Shown here: piece after piece, positions 5,807 to 10,396 of the stretch
Numbering within the stretch: the stretch's first letter is position 1
Layout: each line of letters starts with the position of its first letter
Assembly: GCA_945902735.1 (NCBI GenBank)
Contig: CAMDNF010000093.1
Span: 1-10,396, forward strand
Source: SHWC01 sp945902735
GTDB taxonomy: Bacteria; Pseudomonadota; Alphaproteobacteria; UBA828
Direction: 5' to 3'
Length of the DNA: 10,396 bases
Notes under the pieces: generated by a model
Told to the model about the DNA's origin: nothing
The model's input: the letters and a program-made list of their open reading frames with translations, nothing else
Database searches by the model: none
Made by a program: the position numbers and the translations under genes

Positions 5807-7153
5807 ATGATCCCCCGCTATAGCCGCCCCGTGATGGCGGCGATTTGGCAGCCCGAAAACCGCTTTCGGATTCTGGCCGAAATCGAGGCCCATGCGCTTG
5901 AGGCGCAAATCGAACTTGGCGTCGCGCCGAAAGGCGCGCTCACGGCGCTCCGCCGCGCGTTGAAAAACAACCTCAAGGAAATCACCGACCCCGTCGCGAT
6001 CGAGGCGATCGAGCGCGAAACCCGTCATGACGTGATCGCCTTCCTGACCAATCTCGGCAAATATGTCGGGCCCGAGGCGCGCTTCATCCATCAGGGCCTC
6101 ACCTCTTCCGACGTGCTCGATACCGCCTTCGCCGTGCAGCTCGTGCAGGCGAGCGATCTTTTGATTGAAGGCATCGAGCGCGTGATGGCGGCGCTCAAAC
6201 GCCGCGCGGTCGAGCATAAGGAAACGCTTTGCGTCGGGCGGAGCCACGGCATTCATGCCGAACCGACCAGTTTTGGCCTCAAGCTCGCTGGGCACTATGC
6301 TGAGTTCGCGCGCAATCTCGAGCGGCTGCAAACGGCCAAGAAGGAAATCGCCACCTGCGCCATCTCTGGGCCAGTCGGCACCTTCTCCTCGGTCGATCCG
6401 CGCGTTGAGGCACATGTCGCACAAAAGCTCGGCCTCGCGGTCGAGCCGGTCTCGACCCAAGTCATTCCGCGCGATCGCCATGCCGCATTTTTCGCGGCGC
6501 TCGCTTTGGTCGCCTCTGGCATTGAACGTCTTGCGACCGAGATCAGGCATTTGCAACGGAGCGAAGTGCGCGAGGTGGAAGAGGCCTTCGCCAAGGGCCA
6601 AAAAGGCTCTTCCGCCATGCCGCATAAACGCAACCCCGTGCTCTCTGAAAACCTCACCGGCCTCGCCCGCATCGTGCGTAGCGCCCTAACCCCCGCCCTT
6701 GAAAACGTCACGCTTTGGCACGAACGCGACATTTCTCATTCCGCCGTCGAGCGCGTGTTCGCGCCCGACGCCACGATCGCGCTCGACTTCGCGCTCGATC
6801 GCCTCGCGGGTTTGATCGAAAACCTGTTGATCTACCCAGCCACGATGAAACGCAATCTCGAAAGCCTAGGTGGCCTCGTCCATTCGCAGGCCGTGCTGCT
6901 CGCCCTAATCGAGGCCGGGCTATCGCGCGAGGCGGCCTATGCGGCCGTACAACGCAATGCGATGGAAACCTGGAAGGCTGGTGGCAGTTTTGCCGTGCGT
7001 CTTTGGGCCGATCCTGAAATCAAGGCCAAGCTCAACCGCAAAGAGATCGACGCGTTGTTCGACGCCAAGCCCTATCTCGCTTATGTCGATGAAATCTTCG
7101 CGCGCGTGTTCGGCCCAGCGCGGCGCGGCACGAAAGGGAGAACCAAAAAATGA
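5807..7153 (+). CDS. purB: Adenylosuccinate lyase
   Basis: A 448-residue member of the fumarase/aspartase superfamily with all hallmarks of bacterial PurB, which cleaves adenylosuccinate to AMP and SAICAR to AICAR, releasing fumarate in both. The N-terminal MIPRYSRP with Arg4 and Tyr5 for substrate phosphate, RHDV (His74), IHQGLTSSDVLDT (His95, Thr99-Ser101), GRSHGIHAEPT (His147 likely general acid) and the flexible signature loop GQKGSSAMPHKRNP (264-277, with Ser268/Ser269 as probable base) are all present, as is LWHERDISHSAVER. Length is slightly above the usual about 430-435 because of a basic tail (ARRGTKGRTKK). The conserved N-terminus fixes ATG 5807 in spite of a poor ribosome-binding site. 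Its stop overlaps the SDR start as ATGA. Whether it is the housekeeping copy or a second copy recruited to the amide-degradation run cannot be decided from this window; motif conservation favours true adenylosuccinate lyase activity. Confidence 0.93.
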   Translation: MIPRYSRPVMAAIWQPENRFRILAEIEAHALEAQIELGVAPKGALTALRRALKNNLKEITDPVAIEAIERETRHDVIAFLTNLGKYVGPEARFIHQGLTSSDVLDTAFAVQLVQASDLLIEGIERVMAALKRRAVEHKETLCVGRSHGIHAEPTSFGLKLAGHYAEFARNLERLQTAKKEIATCAISGPVGTFSSVDPRVEAHVAQKLGLAVEPVSTQVIPRDRHAAFFAALALVASGIERLATEIRHLQRSEVREVEEAFAKGQKGSSAMPHKRNPVLSENLTGLARIVRSALTPALENVTLWHERDISHSAVERVFAPDATIALDFALDRLAGLIENLLIYPATMKRNLESLGGLVHSQAVLLALIEAGLSREAAYAAVQRNAMETWKAGGSFAVRLWADPEIKAKLNRKEIDALFDAKPYLAYVDEIFARVFGPARRGTKGRTKK

Positions 7154-7908
7154 CCAAACCGACCGTCATCATCACCGGCGCCGGCATCGGCATCGGCCAC
7201 GCCGCCGCGCTCGCCTTCGCCAAAGCCGGCTATCATGTCGGCGTGACCGACGTGCTGGAGGCCGAGGGCAAGGCGACAGTCAAAGCGATCGAGACCGCCG
7301 GCGGCACGGCCGAATTCCATAAGGTCGACGTGACGAATACCGAGAACGTCAATGCCGCGGTCGCCGCCTTTGAAAAAAAGAACGGCGCGATCGATGCCGC
7401 GATCGCCAATGCCGGCATCGCGCACAAGGTCAAACTCGAAGACATGACCGATGCCAAATGGAGCCACACACTCGATGTCGATTTGAACGGTGTGTTCCGG
7501 TTCTGCCGCGCGGTCGCGCCCGGCATGAGAAAACGTAAAAAGGGCGCGATTGTGGCGACTTCCTCGATCATGGGCGTCGGCTATGGCTGGCACGACCATG
7601 TGCAATATAACGCGGCGAAAACCGGCGTGGTCGGCCTGGTGCGCGGCCTCGCCTGCGACCTCGGCGCCGATCAAATACGCGTCAACGGCATCGCGCCCGG
7701 TTATATCCGCTCCGCGCAATCGCTCTCGACCGTGCATTCGCTCGGCCTGGCCGGCCTTGAGAAGGCCGCTGACTATATTCCCTTGGGCCGCGTAGGCGAG
7801 CCCGACGATATCGCCGATGTCATGGTGTTTTTGTGCGGCCACGGCGCGCGCTATATCAGCGGGCAAACCATCATCGTCGACGGCGGGCTGATGGTCGGTC
7901 GCTATTGA
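7150..7908 (+). CDS. Short-chain dehydrogenase/reductase (classical SDR)
   Basis: A 252-residue Rossmann-fold oxidoreductase. The dinucleotide-binding motif TGAGIGIG is at residues 9-16; Asp34 ends the second beta strand (VTDV), favouring NAD(H) over NADP(H). VDVTN (59-63) and NAGI (87-90) are normal, Asn113 lies in DLNG, and the catalytic set is Ser138/Ser139, Tyr153 and Lys157 (YNAAK). IAPGYIRS and the C-terminal SGQTIIVDGG are typical of FabG-like classical SDRs. Size is standard. The ATG at 7150 overlaps the purB stop, with AAAGGGAG (7133-7140) nine bases upstream, so it should be well translated and coupled to purB. The substrate is unknown; in a catabolic run it would oxidise or reduce a hydroxy/keto intermediate. 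FabG (3-oxoacyl-ACP reductase) is unlikely to be the real role because no fatty-acid genes are nearby. Confidence 0.9.
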   Translation: MTKPTVIITGAGIGIGHAAALAFAKAGYHVGVTDVLEAEGKATVKAIETAGGTAEFHKVDVTNTENVNAAVAAFEKKNGAIDAAIANAGIAHKVKLEDMTDAKWSHTLDVDLNGVFRFCRAVAPGMRKRKKGAIVATSSIMGVGYGWHDHVQYNAAKTGVVGLVRGLACDLGADQIRVNGIAPGYIRSAQSLSTVHSLGLAGLEKAADYIPLGRVGEPDDIADVMVFLCGHGARYISGQTIIVDGGLMVGRY

Positions 7909-8843
7909 GCGATGAGGCGGTGGACGTCGCGCACGGACTCCGTCGACGTTTCACCTGGATCAATGGCATCGCGCTGACGCTGGCCATCATCTGGACACTG
8001 TTCCCGATCTATTGGACGCTCAACGCTTCGCTCAAACATTGGTCCGATCTTTATACGCTGCGCGACACGAAGGAGCTGGTGCCGACCCCAAGCGCGGTCG
8101 AAGGGCCGCGTAGCGTCGCCGAGAAGCAACCGTCAAGCCTTTGGTTTCCAACCAACCTGACGTTCGAGAACTACCGGCACATTTTCGTCGATCACGAAAA
8201 CCCGATGGGCAATAACGAAACCGCGTCATGGCGCGCGCTCGTCACCTCGACGGGCGTTGCCGGCGTCGCCACATTCTTTTCGATGGTGATCGGCCTGATG
8301 GCGGCCTTCGCCTTTGCGCGCCATCGCACAGGCGGCAATTTTTTGCCGTTCTATGTGCTCAGTTTCCGCATGATCCCCGCCATGGTGATCGCGATCCCGT
8401 TCGCTTATTTCGCGGCCACACTGGGGCCAAACGTCACGCCCTTCATGCTGACGCTGATCTATATCGCCTATACCGCGCCGCTCTCCGCCTGGCTCTTGAA
8501 GGGCTTCATCGAGCAGGTGCCAGCGCAATTGGAAGATGCCGCGATGATGGATGGCCTATCGCGCTGGCGGGCCTATTTGAAAATCACCGTACCGCTCATC
8601 AAGGGCGGGCTCGGCGCGACCGGCCTTTTCATCTTCATTCTGAATTGGACCGAGGGCCCGCTCGCAGTGGCACTCGCCTATGGCAAATGGACGACGCTCC
8701 CGGTGCAAATCATCGACAAAGCGGCGAGCCCAAATCTCCAGGCCGCGCTTGCCGTGTTGGCGGCCATCCCGCCGCTCGCCATCGGCTTTTATATCCGGCG
8801 AGATTTGGGCCGGGCCTTCACCCTCGGCGCGATCAAGAATTGA
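7905..8843 (+). CDS. ABC transporter permease, MalG-like (carbohydrate uptake type)
   Basis: A 312-residue inner-membrane protein of the binding-protein-dependent transport family. Hydrophobic segments lie at about 20-42, 112-138, 148-172, 180-200, 236-256 and 285-302, six in all as in MalG. The cytoplasmic EAA loop that docks on the ATPase is clear at about 210-231: EDAAMMDGLSRWRAYLKITVPL. The N-terminal IYWTLNASLK and WFPTNLTFENYRHIF blocks are also MalG-type. Between them the periplasmic loop is about 15-20 residues longer than usual, with an odd Pro/Ser/Glu stretch (residues 57-78). I chose TTG 7905, which overlaps the SDR stop as TTGA; GTG 7920 is an alternative that would remove five residues. 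No Shine-Dalgarno is well placed for either, so translation probably depends on coupling. The partner MalF-type permease, ATPase and solute-binding protein are not in the window. The substrate cannot be read from sequence. Confidence 0.85.
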   Translation: MSDEAVDVAHGLRRRFTWINGIALTLAIIWTLFPIYWTLNASLKHWSDLYTLRDTKELVPTPSAVEGPRSVAEKQPSSLWFPTNLTFENYRHIFVDHENPMGNNETASWRALVTSTGVAGVATFFSMVIGLMAAFAFARHRTGGNFLPFYVLSFRMIPAMVIAIPFAYFAATLGPNVTPFMLTLIYIAYTAPLSAWLLKGFIEQVPAQLEDAAMMDGLSRWRAYLKITVPLIKGGLGATGLFIFILNWTEGPLAVALAYGKWTTLPVQIIDKAASPNLQAALAVLAAIPPLAIGFYIRRDLGRAFTLGAIKN

Positions 8844-9008
8844 GAATGCCGAGGCTCTTTGGGTTGAATGCGTCGTCGCTGACCGGGGGGCCTGTCGGAA
8901 TTGGCCGCATTCCGGCCATGACGCACAGCGCGCTTCTCCTCCATATGGCAAGCGACTAGGATTCCCCGAGTCGTCTCGACAGCGCCAGGACTATCAGGAA
9001 TCCCCGCC
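8844..9008. other. Intergenic gap with competing inverted repeats
   Basis: 165 bases without a convincing gene. Two hairpins share bases: CGGAAT (8896-8901) with ATTCCG (8909-8914), and TGGCC (8902-8906) with GGCCA (8914-8918); they cannot both form. Further right, GGATTCC (8959-8965) pairs with GGAATCC (8997-9003), enclosing the small stem GTCG-TCT-CGAC (8970-8980). The right arm of the outer pair overlaps the AGGA (8996-8999) that serves the next gene. No T-run follows any stem, so the end of the hydantoinase run is not marked by a recognisable intrinsic terminator. No clear sigma70 promoter is visible. Confidence 0.45.
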
Positions 9009-9281
9009 GTGAATGAGGCAGAGACACGTCGTCAAGAGGTCGCCCGCAACTTTCAAGCGTTCCAGCAGAAATTGCCGGAACTGCTTGCGAGCCGGCGCGG
9101 GCAATTCGCCGTGATGCGTCATGGAGCGATTGTCGACTATTTCGATACGATCGGCGCGGCGGTGCGGTTCGCGGCCAAAACCTATGAGGACCAGATTTTT
9201 TCAATTCAAGAAGTGACCGACAAGGCCGTCGATCTTGGCTGGTTCTCCCATGCCGCTGCCGCCAATCCAATACAACCGTAA
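9009..9281 (+). CDS. Small protein of unknown function paired with a retropepsin-like protease
   Basis: A 90-residue soluble, cytosolic-looking protein with no signal peptide or membrane segment. It starts at GTG 9009 with AGGA (8996-8999) nine bases upstream. The N-terminal third is a predicted helix (RRQEVARNFQAFQQKLPELL). The middle forms a small beta-type unit, RGQFAVMRHGAIVDYFDT (30-47), then a helix and FSIQEVTDKAVDLGWFSHA (64-82). The pattern G-x-[FY]-A-[VL]-x-x-G-x-I-V-D-[YF]-F-D-T followed by F-S-I-Q-x-V-T-D-x-x-V-D-L-G-x-F-S-H-A is one I recall from small proteins encoded next to aspartyl proteases in other proteobacteria; that recollection was not checked. Function is unknown: it could be a partner, inhibitor or substrate of the protease. 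Its 3' end overlaps the protease gene by 32 bases, indicating co-expression. Confidence 0.72.
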   Translation: MNEAETRRQEVARNFQAFQQKLPELLASRRGQFAVMRHGAIVDYFDTIGAAVRFAAKTYEDQIFSIQEVTDKAVDLGWFSHAAAANPIQP

Positions 9282-9681
9282 TGTCGGTGCGATTCTGGCG
9301 GTCCGCGTCGATTGGCCGCGATCATGGCCGCAGCACCATGACACAGCCCCGGTCTCTCATACGGTTCGCATGCTGATCGATACGGGTGCCACGGCGAGCG
9401 CCCTATCGAAGCGTACGGCGGATCGATTGGGATTGCCGCTTGTCGGCCAGCGAATTCTGCAATCCGTCAATCATGTCGGGCCGGTTAATCTCTATTTGGC
9501 CGATCTGAGCATTGTCGCCGCCGATCCGCCGCGCCGTTTTGACGATTTTTGCCTGATCGAGCTTGAGTTGAATGATGAACCGGTCGATGGCTTGATCGGC
9601 CTCGACATCATTCAGCATGGCGTTCTGCAAATGGACGGGCCGCAGGAGCAATTCAGTCTCGTCTTCAAAACGTCGCGCTGA
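9250..9681 (+). CDS. Retropepsin-like aspartic protease (clan AA, single DTG)
   Basis: A 143-residue protein carrying the half-size aspartic protease motif of retroviral-type proteases. The catalytic triad is MLIDTGATAS with Asp44-Thr45-Gly46-Ala47, followed by LSKRTADRLGLP (52-63), the family-typical helix after the active site. The later DGLIGLDIIQHGVLQMDG (113-130) is the hydrophobic-hydrophobic-Gly psi-loop and closing strand. One motif per chain means it must dimerise to be active. There is no signal peptide or transmembrane helix, unlike the periplasmic TIGR02281-type bacterial retropepsins, so a cytosolic role is likely. ATG 9250 is preferred to an in-frame TTG at 9235 because it is the stronger codon and still precedes the first beta strand; no clear Shine-Dalgarno is seen and coupling to the overlapping upstream gene is likely. 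It ends 12 bases before the convergent - strand gene. Substrate is unknown. Confidence 0.82.
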   Translation: MPLPPIQYNRNVGAILAVRVDWPRSWPQHHDTAPVSHTVRMLIDTGATASALSKRTADRLGLPLVGQRILQSVNHVGPVNLYLADLSIVAADPPRRFDDFCLIELELNDEPVDGLIGLDIIQHGVLQMDGPQEQFSLVFKTSR

Positions 9682-9693
9682 AGCGAAGGCCGA

Positions 9694-10293
9694 TTAGCGC
9701 ATGGCGACTTTGCCGAGCAAATTCTCTCTGAAGCGATCTTTCAAATAGGCGCCGTCCCGTGGCGGCAGCACGCGCGGCGCCGCCACCGCCTTGATCTTGA
9801 AGACACCGAGCGCCGGCCCCGGCCCGCCCCGGAGCGCGGCGACGCAAGGCGCGAATTCGTGGTCGTCACGCGCGGTCAAAACAGTCGCGAAGCCGCTGGC
9901 GCGCGCAATGCCTGCGATGTCCACACCCGCCGCGGTCAAGCCCTTCTGCATGCCGGTTTCGCCATGGCGTTCATTATCGAGCACGGCAATCGATAGATTG
10001 CAGGGCTTCTGAGCGCCAATCGTTGCGAGACTCCCGATCCCCATCATCATCTCGCCATCGCCGACAATCACGAGCGCACGACGTGTCGGCTGCGCATTGG
10101 CAAGCCCGAGCCCGATCATGGCGGCCCCACCCATCGCGCCCCAGAGCGGGAAATCCAGCGGGTTATCTTCGACCGATGCGACATCCCACGCCGATGAGCC
10201 AAGCCCCGCGACCACCAACAACGTGCCGCGATTTTTCAGCAGCGCGGCCACGACGGCGCGCCGTTCAAGTGTCGTATCCATGGGTCCACTCAT
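9694..10293 (-). CDS. TPP-dependent decarboxylase, TPP-binding subunit (ComE-like)
   Basis: A 199-residue thiamine-pyrophosphate domain protein. The TPP/Mg motif is GDGE at residues 78-81 and ends LDNERHGETG, with Asp106-Asn107 at the normal 25-residue spacing. Before it, WGAMGGAAMIGLGLA (51-65) and the segment GLGSSAWD (31-38) match the C-terminal domain of sulfopyruvate decarboxylase (ComE) and phosphonopyruvate decarboxylase. It contains only the pyrophosphate-binding half, so it needs a separate subunit with the pyrimidine-binding half, which is encoded immediately upstream. The start ATG (10293-10291) overlaps that gene's TGA as ATGA; an in-frame ATG twelve bases further in (Met5, at 10281) is a possible alternative. 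The likely reaction is decarboxylation of a 3-substituted pyruvate (sulfopyruvate, phosphonopyruvate or another 2-oxo acid) to the aldehyde; the substrate cannot be assigned. It is convergent with the protease gene, so not part of the + strand runs. Confidence 0.82.
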   Translation of the reverse strand: MSGPMDTTLERRAVVAALLKNRGTLLVVAGLGSSAWDVASVEDNPLDFPLWGAMGGAAMIGLGLANAQPTRRALVIVGDGEMMMGIGSLATIGAQKPCNLSIAVLDNERHGETGMQKGLTAAGVDIAGIARASGFATVLTARDDHEFAPCVAALRGGPGPALGVFKIKAVAAPRVLPPRDGAYLKDRFRENLLGKVAMR

Positions 10294-10396
10294 CGGCTGA
10301 CCGCCACGAAGGCCTTGGCACCGATCACGCGCTGCGACACCAGCACCGCGACCTGCACCTGTGATTCAAACGCGAGCTGCGCCGCCGCCGCGACCG
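10290..10396 (-). CDS. C-terminal end of TPP-decarboxylase N-subunit (ComD-like), partial
   Basis: On the - strand an open frame enters from the right edge and stops at TGA (10292-10290), giving 34 residues: an Ala-rich helix and AFESQVQVAVLVSQ followed by RVIGAKAF. The pattern A-F-E-[AS]-Q-V-x-V-A-[VL]-L-x-[ST]-Q-x-x-I-G-A-K is that of the end of the pyrimidine-binding subunit of sulfopyruvate/phosphonopyruvate-type decarboxylases. The gene continues beyond the window. Its stop overlaps the start of the TPP-binding subunit by four bases, so the two halves are translated together and presumably form a heteromeric enzyme. Confidence 0.72.
   Translation of the reverse strand, partial: VAAAAQLAFESQVQVAVLVSQRVIGAKAFVAVSR

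Noticed and set aside
5330..6625. 431-codon open frame on the - strand
   Set aside because: It lies antisense to the racemase and purB, both of which have intact catalytic motifs. The translation is His/Arg/Asp-rich low-information sequence typical of antisense frames in GC-rich DNA.
7081..7866. 261-codon open frame on the - strand
   Set aside because: Antisense to the SDR gene with its complete catalytic set; no recognisable domain.
8228..8959. 243-codon + strand frame overlapping the permease
   Set aside because: Out of frame with a clear MalG-type protein; Arg/His/Gly-rich shadow translation.
1..10396. CRISPR array, tRNA or rRNA genes, insertion sequence ends
   Set aside because: No regularly spaced repeats, no cloverleaf-like segments, and no transposase or terminal inverted repeats were seen.

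Overview
The window looks like a chromosomal segment of a GC-rich alphaproteobacterium. The basis is strong G/C bias at third codon positions, alphaproteobacterial-style PurB and MalG-family proteins, a DUF3018-type MazE antitoxin, and CCCTCTCCCC...GGGGAGAGGG hairpin repeats between genes. Genus cannot be told from this sequence alone. Almost every base from 1 to 9681 is coding on the + strand; the last ~700 bases carry - strand genes.

Layout. 1-188: the 3' end of an unrecognised + strand gene. 230-808: a compact type II toxin-antitoxin cassette, with a perfect 18-bp palindrome as probable operator, a MazE-like antitoxin (258-482) and a MazF/PemK-family endoribonuclease toxin (479-808) overlapping by ATGA. 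918-8843: a long same-strand gene run: hydantoinase/oxoprolinase subunits A (918-2996) and B (3000-4793), a hydantoin/Asp-Glu racemase (4961-5731), adenylosuccinate lyase PurB (5807-7153), a short-chain dehydrogenase (7150-7908) and a MalG-like ABC sugar-type permease (7905-8843). The two larger gaps in this run each hold a hairpin-forming, probably dispersed repeat. 9009-9681: a second compact pair, a 90-residue conserved-looking small protein and a retropepsin-like (single DTG motif) aspartic protease, whose reading frames overlap. 9694-10396, - strand: a split thiamine-pyrophosphate decarboxylase resembling sulfopyruvate/phosphonopyruvate decarboxylase, with the complete C-terminal (TPP-binding, ComE-like) subunit and the last 34 residues of the N-terminal (ComD-like) subunit.

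How the genes may work together (inference). HyuA and HyuB would form an ATP-dependent cyclic amide hydrolase (hydantoin, N-methylhydantoin or 5-oxoproline type). The Cys/Cys racemase would interconvert enantiomers of the cyclic or opened substrate, the SDR would oxidise or reduce a downstream alcohol/ketone, and the permease would be one part of an importer. PurB reads as a canonical purine-biosynthesis enzyme. Its position inside the run, translationally coupled to the SDR by ATGA, is unexpected: it may be the housekeeping gene caught in the cluster or a recruited lyase. The lone MalG-type permease has no MalF partner, ATPase or binding protein in the window.

The most interesting parts are the small-protein/retropepsin pair, the PurB-SDR-permease coupling, and the palindromic operator of the toxin-antitoxin cassette. 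None is proven novel from sequence alone. All reading was by eye; family assignments rest on motif recognition, not on database searches.
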